A DNA stretch of 64,000 bases from Thalassoroseus pseudoceratinae (GTDB lineage Bacteria > Planctomycetota > Planctomycetia > Planctomycetales > Planctomycetaceae). Shown here in pieces: positions 17,399 to 25,773 of this stretch. Made by a program: the position numbers and the translations under genes. Where the stretch lies: assembly GCF_011634775.1 (NCBI RefSeq), contig NZ_JAALXT010000002.1, positions 124,001 through 188,000 of the forward strand, read 5' to 3'. The notes beneath the pieces were generated by a model. That model saw only the letters and a list, made by a program, of their open reading frames with translations. It was not told the DNA's origin and did not search any database. Each line of letters opens with the position of its first letter. Positions within the stretch are counted from its first letter, which is position 1.

Positions 17399-18619
17399 AT
17401 GAATTATTTCAGCAGTCTGACCATCCGTGTTCTGATGTGGGCTTCTGTGATAGCGATCCCTTGCGAACTCTTGGCCGATAAACCGCCGACGGCCAAGTTG
17501 GAATCTTCGGGCGTTGACGACGATGATGATGCCGTCGAGCAGGAGCGGCCACGCGGTCCCAATTCTTGGTCACCGACGTGGCGACGTGGGTTTCGTCAGA
17601 ACACGCAATCCGGCGGTTGGTCGCCACGTCAAAACGTGCGGTACGAGCAAGACGTGGAAGCCGACGAATGGACGACCCAGGAGCCAATCGAAGGCGGCTG
17701 GGTTTTCTTGAACGGCAAGTACCTGCCACCTCCCTACACGATCGAAAGTTCGGCCGACAGCATCACAATCAACGATCATCAACTGCCCACGAATGTTATC
17801 GAAAGCTTTTCGAGTCGATTTGCAGGTTATGGGCGTTTTGGCCGTGGCGGACGACGAACGCCAAGTTGGCAGACTCGTCGAGGCGGCGCTGGTTCTGGAT
17901 TGAAGTTGTTCCTCGAAGTCTCGGAAGGAGTCCTGCTGGTATCGGAGGGGATGCCGACAATTTATCTCAATGAAGATAAACTCGGATTGGAACTGTTGAG
18001 CGTTTTGAGCGGACGAGACGATGCCCCAACTGATCCAACTGCGTGGGTGCAAGAGTTTTCAGAGGAATTGCGTCCGGTCGTTCAGGAGTTGATCGAGAAC
18101 TTCGAGGCAACCGACGATTTCACCGCCCGCGCAACGGCGACCATCGAAGACAAACAGTTGGTCGAAGCGAAAGGACGACAGCAGATTGCAGCTGTCCGCA
18201 GATTAGAAAGCTGGAACTATCCGTTAAGCATCTTGGCAATGGTTTTGTGTGTCGGTGCCTTTGGGCATCTGATCAAATCGCATCCGTCTCTGAATCCTTC
18301 GTTGGAATCGTCAACGGCAGTCCGAAACCAAATCTATTTGTCTCTTGGGTTAGCCGGACTGTTTTCACTTCACGATCTGATCCTGACATTGCTGACCATC
18401 GATGCTGGTGCGATGAGAGAGACCAACCCCATCGCCGCCGAGTTCGTTCACAACCCGTACTTGCTGGTCGCGTTCAAGGTTGGACTGACTCTGTTCGGAC
18501 TCGGAGTGATGGCAGTCCTTTGGAAGCGTCGCATCGCTCAATTGGCTTCGTGGTGGGTTTGTCTGGTTCTCACGCTGCTCACAGCTCGCTGGCTGATCGT
18601 AGGAGCCCTCTTGGCGTAG
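17399..18619 (+). CDS. Exported protein with C-terminal DUF5658-like membrane domain
   Basis: A 406-residue protein. There is a signal peptide (about residues 1-26), then an acidic and Arg/Gly/Trp-rich low-complexity region, a segment beginning GGWVFLNGKYLPPPYTI that recurs in planctomycetal proteins, and a C-terminal part with four hydrophobic helices. The motif around GAMRETNPIAAEFV followed by a long helix resembles DUF5658. It is predicted to sit in the inner membrane with a large exported N-terminal region; its role is unknown. The ATG at 17399 is preceded by AAAGGG. A frame extension upstream to 17351 has no signal-peptide character. About 280 bases without a gene follow. Confidence 0.75.
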   Translation: MNYFSSLTIRVLMWASVIAIPCELLADKPPTAKLESSGVDDDDDAVEQERPRGPNSWSPTWRRGFRQNTQSGGWSPRQNVRYEQDVEADEWTTQEPIEGGWVFLNGKYLPPPYTIESSADSITINDHQLPTNVIESFSSRFAGYGRFGRGGRRTPSWQTRRGGAGSGLKLFLEVSEGVLLVSEGMPTIYLNEDKLGLELLSVLSGRDDAPTDPTAWVQEFSEELRPVVQELIENFEATDDFTARATATIEDKQLVEAKGRQQIAAVRRLESWNYPLSILAMVLCVGAFGHLIKSHPSLNPSLESSTAVRNQIYLSLGLAGLFSLHDLILTLLTIDAGAMRETNPIAAEFVHNPYLLVAFKVGLTLFGLGVMAVLWKRRIAQLASWWVCLVLTLLTARWLIVGALLA

Positions 18620-18898
18620 GCATGTTTCATGTCACGTCGAAACCAAATTCGCCGAGACGAAATCGTGCTCTCGCCGTGATGCAAATTCCTGCTGTGGCAC
18701 ACATTTCCCCTTGGGATATGGTGCCCCTGACAATATATCTCAGAACGGTTACGCTATTTCTCATTGTCATCTGCGATTTTGTTCCCAGAATGGTAGAGTA
18801 TCTTCCTCGAATGTTAGAATTCGTGAGGAAAGTCGAATCTGAATGGTTGCCGCTTTGATTGATCAATCGAACGCGGATTACCTGGGGAGCCGTTGACG

Positions 18899-20359
18899 AT
18901 GACACCGCGAAATACGTTCTGTGGCCGCACACGTCGGGAGTTTTTGCATCAAGCTGCCGGTGGATTTGCGTCAGTGGCGATGACCGGGATGCTGGCCGGT
19001 GACGGGTTTCTCTCGAATCAAGCCGTCGCAGCGGACGGGGTGACACCATACGTCAATCCGTTGGCACCGAAGCCGCCGCAGTTTGCTCCGAAGGCGAAAT
19101 CGGTCATCTTCCTGTTCATGTACGGTGGGCCGAGCCATATCGACACGTTCGACTACAAACCCGCCATGAACGGCATGGACGGCAAAACGGTCGATGTCAA
19201 AACCTTTGGTCGCGGCGGGCACAAGAATCAGGGCCGGATTGTCGAGCCGAAGTGGAAGTTCAAGCAGTACGGCGAATGCGGCAAGTGGGTCAGTGATTTG
19301 TTCCCGCACTTGGCTCAGAAAGTCGACGACATCGCGTTCTTAAATTCGATGACCGCCGACAGCCCGATTCATGGCTCGGCCATGCTGATGATGAACTCGG
19401 GCAACATTCAGAGCGGCCATCCGACACTCGGTTCCTGGCTGACTTACGGGCTCGGCAGCGAGAACGAAAATCTGCCCGGTTATGTCGTGATGCTCGACCC
19501 GACTGGTGGACCGATCAGCGGTGCAAAAAACTGGACCAGTGGCTACATGCCTGCTACGTATCAGGGCACCACCATGAAAGCCGAGGGCGCTCCGATTCTG
19601 AACCTCAAGCGTCCGCGGGGCATGTCGGAAGAAGTGCAGCGGACGCTGTTGAATTCCCTGAGTCAGGCGAACAACTCGCACCTTTCGACCCGCATCGATA
19701 ACACGGAGTTAGCCGCCCGCATCAGTAGTTACGAACTCGCTTATCAAATGCAGCGGTCCGCTCCCGAAGCGGCGGACCTTGCGCAGGAAACGGAAGCGAC
19801 GCAAAAACTCTACGGCTTAGATAGTCCACAGACCGAGGAATTCGGTCGCCGCTGTTTGCTGGCACGACGCTTGGTCGAACGGGGTGTGCGGTACGTGCAG
19901 TTGTACTCCGGTGGCAACCACAACGATGCGAACTGGGACGCCCATGGCGACTTGGAGAAGAATCACAATTATCACGCCGGTCGCACGGACAAAGCTATTG
20001 CCGGGCTGATCCAAGACTTGAAAGACCGCGGGCTGTTCGATTCCACGTTGGTTGTGTGGGGCGGTGAATTCGGTCGCCAACCGACGGCGGAGTATGCCAA
20101 GGGCACCGGTCGCGATCACAACTCCTACGGCTTCACAATGTGGATGGCCGGCGGTGGAATCAAAGGCGGCGTGAGCGTCGGCACGACCGACGAACTTGGT
20201 TCACAAGCCGTCGAAAAGCCGCTGCACGTCAAGCATCTCCACGCCACGGTGCTCCATCAAATGGGCTTTGATCCGAACCAGTTGAGTTATTTCTACGCCG
20301 GTTTGGATCGGAAACTTGTGGGCGTCGAGCATGTCGAACCAATTCACGAGATCATCTGA
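18899..20359 (+). CDS. DUF1501 protein, Tat-exported
   Basis: A protein of about 486 residues of the DUF1501 family, abundant in planctomycetes and related to alkaline phosphatase/sulfatase-fold enzymes. The twin-arginine signal is clear: TRREFLHQAAGG near the N terminus followed by a hydrophobic stretch. Family segments include FLFMYGGPSHIDTFDYKP, SPIHGSAMLMMNSG, GVRYVQLYSGGNHNDANWDAHGD and VVWGGEFGRQPTAE. The catalytic activity of the family is not established. DUF1501 genes usually pair with a PSCyt1/DUF1549/DUF1553 gene; here that partner is about 700 bases downstream, separated by an inserted Uma2 gene. An alternative TTG start at 18893 would add two residues. Confidence 0.92.
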   Translation: MTPRNTFCGRTRREFLHQAAGGFASVAMTGMLAGDGFLSNQAVAADGVTPYVNPLAPKPPQFAPKAKSVIFLFMYGGPSHIDTFDYKPAMNGMDGKTVDVKTFGRGGHKNQGRIVEPKWKFKQYGECGKWVSDLFPHLAQKVDDIAFLNSMTADSPIHGSAMLMMNSGNIQSGHPTLGSWLTYGLGSENENLPGYVVMLDPTGGPISGAKNWTSGYMPATYQGTTMKAEGAPILNLKRPRGMSEEVQRTLLNSLSQANNSHLSTRIDNTELAARISSYELAYQMQRSAPEAADLAQETEATQKLYGLDSPQTEEFGRRCLLARRLVERGVRYVQLYSGGNHNDANWDAHGDLEKNHNYHAGRTDKAIAGLIQDLKDRGLFDSTLVVWGGEFGRQPTAEYAKGTGRDHNSYGFTMWMAGGGIKGGVSVGTTDELGSQAVEKPLHVKHLHATVLHQMGFDPNQLSYFYAGLDRKLVGVEHVEPIHEII

Positions 20360-20966
20360 CTGACTCGGGGTAGTCGTCGGCGGCCGCGAGTAAGCGGGAT
20401 AGAGGAAGCTCGAATTCTGGTAGCAGTGGTGTCGAATAGATTTCGTTCTCGGCCACGACAACTTCGGCCGTTCCCCGGAAGACGGTCATTTCGCGACGGA
20501 ATCGATCGATGACCCAATACTCCTGGATGCCGGCTTGTGCATATTCGTCTCGCTTCTCCACATAATCACGATGCCGGTCACGACTGGATGCCGAAACGAA
20601 TTCGATTGCAATGGCGGGGACATCATTCAAAGGATCGGGACGGTGACCAAGACCAACCCACACAGCCCGATCGGCACGGCGTCGATTGTCGCCTATGCGA
20701 ATTTCCTGTTCGGGCAGTGTTTCATCCAAAAGGAATCCATTCGCATGGTTTTCGCGAAAATTACGCAACAAGAAGCCCAAATCGTCATTCGGACTTCGCT
20801 CACCTGGTCCGGCGGGTGGGGTCACGATTAGTACTCCATGAATCAATTCATAACGAAACCCTGGTTCCCATTCTTCGAGTGCATCGAATTCCTCGGCGGT
20901 GAGACGCATCCCGTTCGATGTATGATCGATGGATTGCGGTGGGGTTTGGATATCGGTGATACTCAT
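20352..20966 (-). CDS. Uma2-family (DUF820) PD-(D/E)XK endonuclease-like protein
   Basis: A 204-residue cytoplasmic protein of the Uma2 family. The core reads RYELIHGVLIVTP, then a nuclease-like segment RRADRAVWVG (the Asp of a PD-type motif), then AIAIEFVSASSRDRHRDYVEKRDEYAQAGIQEYWVID, which holds the Glu and Lys positions of the PD-(D/E)XK core. Uma2 genes are present in many copies in planctomycetes and cyanobacteria; their substrate is unknown. The ATG at 20966 gives the usual MS start; the longer frame upstream is unlikely. The gene is convergent with DUF1501 (an 8-base overlap of coding ends) and divergent from the next gene, so it looks inserted between the usual DUF1501 and PSCyt1 partners. 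Confidence 0.9.
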   Translation of the reverse strand: MSITDIQTPPQSIDHTSNGMRLTAEEFDALEEWEPGFRYELIHGVLIVTPPAGPGERSPNDDLGFLLRNFRENHANGFLLDETLPEQEIRIGDNRRRADRAVWVGLGHRPDPLNDVPAIAIEFVSASSRDRHRDYVEKRDEYAQAGIQEYWVIDRFRREMTVFRGTAEVVVAENEIYSTPLLPEFELPLSRLLAAADDYPESVR

Positions 20967-21043
20967 GGCTGTCAACCACTTGGAACGACGGAATGAACAT
21001 CGGCAGCAACTGTCTATTATCGGCTGAAAACGAAAGTTTGCCA

Positions 21044-23449
21044 ATGCGTTTTCTCATTCTTTGTTTTGCATACCTGATGGTTTCGGGGTCGGTATGGTCT
21101 CAGGATCAAGCCGAGCCGACGGTCGATTTCAATCGGGAAGTGTTGCCAATTTTGGCGAAGCGTTGTTTTCATTGTCATGGTCCCGAGACGGCAGAATCGG
21201 GGTTGCGGCTGGATAGCCGTGAAGGCATCGTCCAAGAAACCGAGACCGGTTTGCATGCCGTCATTCCTGGCAAACCGGACGAGAGTGAGTTGCTCGCTCG
21301 CATTCTGGAGACGGACGAATCATTGCGGATGCCGCCCGAAGGTGAGCCGTTGACGAAATCGCAAATCGAAACGTTGCGCGAGTGGATCGCAACCGGAGCG
21401 GAATGGAAAAAGCACTGGGCGTTCGAGACACCGACGCGACCGGAAGTTCCTGCCGTCAAGAACGCTGCATGGGTGTCCTCGCCGATTGATGCGTTTGTGC
21501 TCTCGCGGTTGGAGTCGGCTGGCCTCACACCGGCAGACCCCGCCGATAAAGTTCAGTTGCTGCGACGCGTGACCTACAACCTCACCGGGTTGCCGCCAAC
21601 TCCACAGGAACTCGCGGAATTCCTCGCCGACAATTCCCCGACCGCATACGAAACCGTTGTCGATCGGCTGCTTGCGTCACCGCATTACGGCGAGAAATGG
21701 GGGCGGGCTTGGCTCGATCTTGTTCGCTATGCCGAGACGAACAGTTTCGAACGCGACAATCCCAAACCGAATGCTTGGCGGTATCGTGATTACGTCATTC
21801 GTTCGATGAACGACGATAAACCCTATGACCAATTCATTCGCGAACAGTTGGCCGGTGATGAAGTCCGGGAACCGTCCGTGGAGGAAATTGTTGCCACCGG
21901 CTATTACCGACTCGGTTTGTGGGACGATGAACCAGCCGATCCGTTGCTGCACAAATTCGATCAATTCGATGACATCGTCCGTACCACCGGCGAGGTGTTT
22001 TTGGGACTGACGGTGGGATGTGCTCGCTGTCATGATCACAAAATCGATCCAATTCCGCAGGCCGACTATTACAGTTTCCTGGCGTTCTTCCGTGGGTTAA
22101 GTGAGTACGGTCGTCGTGGCGACGAGCGTTCTAACAGCCAGTGGGACATCACGCCGCCCGAGGTGACGAAGCAGTACCAAGCACTCGATCGCAAAAAGGC
22201 GGAATTGGTCGAACGGATGCGGGAAATCGAGCAGAAGGGCATTGTGAAAATGTCCGCCGAGGATCAACGCGCAACCGAAGGCCGACGCCGCGAGCGTGTT
22301 CTGAAAATGAAACTCAAGCGGCATCTTAGTGACGACGATTGGACGCATTACCGATCGCTCAAAGAACGTCTGGCGTCAGTGGAACGGGAATATCGCGAGT
22401 TGCCGGACCGATTGTCGGCCATGGCCGTTGTCCGTGTGGATCGCGAACCGAAAGCCACGAACATTCTGCTGCGTGGCAGTCCGCACGCACCTGGTGATGT
22501 GGTGCAGCCTTCGTTTCCGTCGATCTTTGGCGATACCGAACCGAAGATTGAACCGAACCCCCGGTCGTCAGGTCGTCGGACGGCACTGGCCGATTGGATT
22601 GCCTCTGACGACAACCTACTGACCGCCCGCGTGATGGCCAATCGCATTTGGCAGCACCATTTCGGTCGTGGCATCGTCAAGAGTCCGAATAACTTCGGTT
22701 TGCTCGGCGAACCGCCCACACATCCGAAATTGCTTGACTGGTTGGCGGCGGAACTGATCCGGAACGATTGGCATCTCAAGGCGGTTCATCGAGAGATTCT
22801 GCTGTCGTCGACTTATCGAATGTCTTCGCAGTCCACAGCGGAAGGGCTGGCGAAGGATCCGGGCAACGATTTGTTCTGGCGGTTCAACATGCGACGATTG
22901 ACCGCCGAGGAAATCCGCGACAGCGTGCACGTCGTCACGGGCGTGTTCAATCCCGAGATGTTCGGGCCGAGTATCTATCCGCAGATTTCTCAAGAGGTGC
23001 TGAAAGGGCAATCGCGACCGGGAGCCGGTTGGGGGAAATCTCCCCCCGAGGAGCAAGCCCGACGCAGCATCTATATTCACGCGAAACGGTCGCTCGTGAC
23101 GCCACTGCTCTCCGATTTCGACGTCGCCGACACCGACAACACCTGCCCCGTGCGTTTCGTGACCGTGCAACCCGCTCAAGCGCTTAACTTGCTCAACGGG
23201 GAATTCCTGAACGGTCAGGCACAGAAATTTGCGTCGCGAGTGCGTCACCAAGCCGGTGATGATCGCAGCGAGCAAGTTCGCGTGGCGTTGGCGTTGGCAT
23301 TGTCACGACCGCCGAAACCTGAGGAAATCGAATGGGGCGTGGAGTTGATCGAAAAGCTCGACACCGAGCAGGCTCTCTCGGAAGCGGAGTCGTTGAAATA
23401 CTTCTGCTTGGTGGTCTTGAACCTCAACGAGTTCATTTACCTCGATTGA
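21044..23449 (+). CDS. PSCyt1/DUF1549/DUF1553 exported cytochrome c
   Basis: An 801-residue planctomycetal exported protein. After a signal peptide (about 1-19) comes the PSCyt1 domain with a c-type haem site at Cys41-Cys44-His45 (CFHCH), followed by SGLRLDS and the MPPEGEPLT segment that carries the Met ligand. The DUF1549 (PSCyt2) domain begins near SPIDAFVLSRL and contains a second CARCHDHKIDPI site; the DUF1553 (PSD1) domain starts near GRRTALADWI. It presumably transfers electrons in the periplasm in concert with DUF1501 or oxidoreductase partners. The downstream FAD oxidoreductase starts 48 bases after its stop and is probably cotranscribed. A charged coiled coil lies between the two C-terminal domains. 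Confidence 0.92.
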   Translation: MRFLILCFAYLMVSGSVWSQDQAEPTVDFNREVLPILAKRCFHCHGPETAESGLRLDSREGIVQETETGLHAVIPGKPDESELLARILETDESLRMPPEGEPLTKSQIETLREWIATGAEWKKHWAFETPTRPEVPAVKNAAWVSSPIDAFVLSRLESAGLTPADPADKVQLLRRVTYNLTGLPPTPQELAEFLADNSPTAYETVVDRLLASPHYGEKWGRAWLDLVRYAETNSFERDNPKPNAWRYRDYVIRSMNDDKPYDQFIREQLAGDEVREPSVEEIVATGYYRLGLWDDEPADPLLHKFDQFDDIVRTTGEVFLGLTVGCARCHDHKIDPIPQADYYSFLAFFRGLSEYGRRGDERSNSQWDITPPEVTKQYQALDRKKAELVERMREIEQKGIVKMSAEDQRATEGRRRERVLKMKLKRHLSDDDWTHYRSLKERLASVEREYRELPDRLSAMAVVRVDREPKATNILLRGSPHAPGDVVQPSFPSIFGDTEPKIEPNPRSSGRRTALADWIASDDNLLTARVMANRIWQHHFGRGIVKSPNNFGLLGEPPTHPKLLDWLAAELIRNDWHLKAVHREILLSSTYRMSSQSTAEGLAKDPGNDLFWRFNMRRLTAEEIRDSVHVVTGVFNPEMFGPSIYPQISQEVLKGQSRPGAGWGKSPPEEQARRSIYIHAKRSLVTPLLSDFDVADTDNTCPVRFVTVQPAQALNLLNGEFLNGQAQKFASRVRHQAGDDRSEQVRVALALALSRPPKPEEIEWGVELIEKLDTEQALSEAESLKYFCLVVLNLNEFIYLD

Positions 23450-23497
23450 TTTGGTAAAAGGATGGGATACACATTCCATCCGATCATCGAGGACAAT

Positions 23498-25576
23498 ATG
23501 CGTTTTCTACTCGCGTTCGCTGTTGTTGCGACCTATTTCAGTCCGGCCGTCGCTGCAGACCAATACACCGCGGATGTCGTCATCTACGGTGGCACCAGCG
23601 CTGCCGTGACGGCTGCGGTGCAGGTCAAACAGATGGGCAAGTCCGCTCTGATCGTTTGCCCGGATAAACATCTCGGCGGTTTGACGTCTGGCGGTCTTGG
23701 TTGGACCGATTCCGGTAAGAAAGACGCCATCGGCGGGCTCAGTCGGCAATTCTATCATCGCGTCTGGAAGTACTACCAAGACGCCGACGCCTGGACGTTC
23801 GAAGATCAAAGCAAGTTCGGCAATCGGAACCAAAGCCCACCTAGCAAGAACGGTGATGGCAGCACGATGTGGGTTTTCGAACCGCACGTCGCTGAAGCGA
23901 TTTTCGAAGACTACATCGAGGAATACGACATTCCGGTTCATCGAGACGAATGGCTCGACCGTACAACCGGCAAAGGCGTGACGAAAAAGAACGGGCGGAT
24001 TCAGTCGATCACGATGAAGTCCGGCAATACTTACGTCGGAAAGATGTTCCTCGACACCACCTACGAAGGCGACTTGATCGCGGCGGCCGGTGTCGATTAC
24101 CACGTCGGTCGGGAAGCGAATTCGGTCTACAACGAAAAATGGAATGGTGTCCAAGTTGGCGTGTTACATCACGGTCACCACTTCAAGAAACCCGTCTCCC
24201 CCTACCGCACACCCGGCGACCCCGATAGCGGGTTGCTGCCACACATTTCGGACGAACCACCCGGCAAAAAAGGCGAAGGCGATCACCGATTGCAGGCGTA
24301 TTGTTTCCGGATGTGTTTAACGAACGTCGATGAAAACCGCATTCCGTTTCCGAAACCAAGCGGCTACGACCCGGATGAGTACGAGTTGCTCGTGCGAGTC
24401 TTCGAAAGCGGTTGGCGGCAGGCGTTCAACAAGTTCGATCCGATCCCCAATCACAAGACCGACACCAACAATCACGGCCCATTCAGCACCGACAAAATCG
24501 GTGAAAACTACGATTACCCCGAAGCGACCTACGAACGCCGACGGGAGATCATCAAAGAACATGAAGACTACCAAAAAGGGTTGATGTACTTCCTAGCGAA
24601 CGATCCGCGGGTGCCGGACGAGATTCGCACGAAAATGGCCAAGTGGGGGCTGGCGAAAGACGAATTCACCGATAACGGTGGTTGGCCGCATCAAATTTAC
24701 GTCCGCGAAGCCCGTCGGATGATCGGGGATTATGTAATGACCGAACACGACGTGCTTGATGAGAAGGTTACGCCGAATTCCGTCGGGATGGGTTCTTACA
24801 CGCTCGATTCACATAACGTGCAACGATACATCAAACCCGACGGCTATGTGCAGAACGAGGGCGACATCGGCGTGCATGTGCCGCGTCCTTATGAAATCAG
24901 TTACGGATCGTTGGTGCCGAAGAAGTCACAGTGCGAGAACCTGCTCGTGCCGGTGTGTGTGTCGTCGAGTCATATCGCCTTTGGATCCATCCGGATGGAA
25001 CCGGTCTTCATGATTCTCGGCCAATCCGCAGCCACGGCGGCGTGTATGGCGATCGATCAAGCGATTGCCGTCCAAGAAGTGCCCTACCCCGAACTGCGGG
25101 AACGACTCCTGAAAGACGGGCAAGTGCTGGAACTGACCGATCCCGATGCGATTCTTTCTCGGAAACTTCCGGGTGTCGTCGTCGACGATCGGCAAGCCGA
25201 AAAAACCGGCCAATGGAAATCGTCTTCGACGAACCGTGCTTTTGTCGATGCTGGATACATTCACAACGACAACACCGAGCAGGGCAAAAAATCGGTTGTC
25301 TTCAAAGCGGAATTGAAACCCGGTCGGTATGAAGTCCGGATGTCTTACGCTCCGAACAACAATCGTGCCACGAACGTGCCCGTTGCGATCCATCATGCGG
25401 ACGGAACGACTCTGCGTACGGTCAACGAACGGCAAAAGCCCGACATCGACGGCGTATTCGTCAGCCTGGGAACGTACACGTTCGATGCCGCGAACGCGTG
25501 GGTGCAAATCAACACGGACGAAACGGATGGATACGTGGTTGTTGATGCGATTCAATTCTTGCCGGCGAATAAATGA
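23498..25576 (+). CDS. Exported FAD-dependent oxidoreductase with golvesin/xanthan-lyase-like C-terminal domain
   Basis: A 692-residue protein with a signal peptide (about residues 1-19, ending VAA). The first part is a GMC-unlike FAD oxidoreductase of the FAD_oxidored family: ADVVIYGGTSAAVTAAVQ is the dinucleotide-binding loop, HLGGLTSGGLGWTDSG follows, and MEPVFMILGQSAATAACMA near residue 510 closes the FAD fold. The last part (from about residue 560) is a beta-rich domain (VVDDRQAEKTGQW to YVVVDAIQFLP) like those at the ends of golvesin and xanthan lyases, probably binding carbohydrate. GAGGA precedes the ATG. Substrate unknown; a polysaccharide-related oxidation is plausible. Likely cotranscribed with the preceding cytochrome. 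Confidence 0.88.
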   Translation: MRFLLAFAVVATYFSPAVAADQYTADVVIYGGTSAAVTAAVQVKQMGKSALIVCPDKHLGGLTSGGLGWTDSGKKDAIGGLSRQFYHRVWKYYQDADAWTFEDQSKFGNRNQSPPSKNGDGSTMWVFEPHVAEAIFEDYIEEYDIPVHRDEWLDRTTGKGVTKKNGRIQSITMKSGNTYVGKMFLDTTYEGDLIAAAGVDYHVGREANSVYNEKWNGVQVGVLHHGHHFKKPVSPYRTPGDPDSGLLPHISDEPPGKKGEGDHRLQAYCFRMCLTNVDENRIPFPKPSGYDPDEYELLVRVFESGWRQAFNKFDPIPNHKTDTNNHGPFSTDKIGENYDYPEATYERRREIIKEHEDYQKGLMYFLANDPRVPDEIRTKMAKWGLAKDEFTDNGGWPHQIYVREARRMIGDYVMTEHDVLDEKVTPNSVGMGSYTLDSHNVQRYIKPDGYVQNEGDIGVHVPRPYEISYGSLVPKKSQCENLLVPVCVSSSHIAFGSIRMEPVFMILGQSAATAACMAIDQAIAVQEVPYPELRERLLKDGQVLELTDPDAILSRKLPGVVVDDRQAEKTGQWKSSSTNRAFVDAGYIHNDNTEQGKKSVVFKAELKPGRYEVRMSYAPNNNRATNVPVAIHHADGTTLRTVNERQKPDIDGVFVSLGTYTFDAANAWVQINTDETDGYVVVDAIQFLPANK

Positions 25577-25597
25577 CGTGACCGCGTGATTCAATTC

Positions 25598-25634
25598 GAC
25601 AGGGAACTTTTCCGGTGAGTCAAGTTTCCCTGTC
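25598..25634 (+). terminator. Hairpin behind the FAD oxidoreductase
   Basis: GACAGGGAACTT (25598-25609) pairs with AAGTTTCCCTGTC (25622-25634) with one bulged base and a 12-base loop. There is no T-tract, so it may end transcription weakly or protect the 3' end of the message. Confidence 0.55.
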
Positions 25635-25678
25635 CGCGTCCGAATGAAAACCGGTATCTTTAAGTGTAGACGTGGAAA

Positions 25679-25707
25679 TTGTCTGCGCGGATGCTCCACT
25701 ATATGAT
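25679..25707 (+). promoter_or_regulatory. Sigma-70-type promoter for the WD40/pseudo-caspase gene
   Basis: TTGTCT (25679-25684) and TATGAT (25702-25707) are separated by exactly 17 bases. The predicted start near 25714 gives a leader of about 60 bases before the ATG at 25774. This is a sequence match only. Confidence 0.55.
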
Positions 25708-25773
25708 ATCCGTGGGTTCACTTCCCATTCTTTCGTACCACTTTGGTGGTCTTGCAACTCGGCGAGGTTGAAA

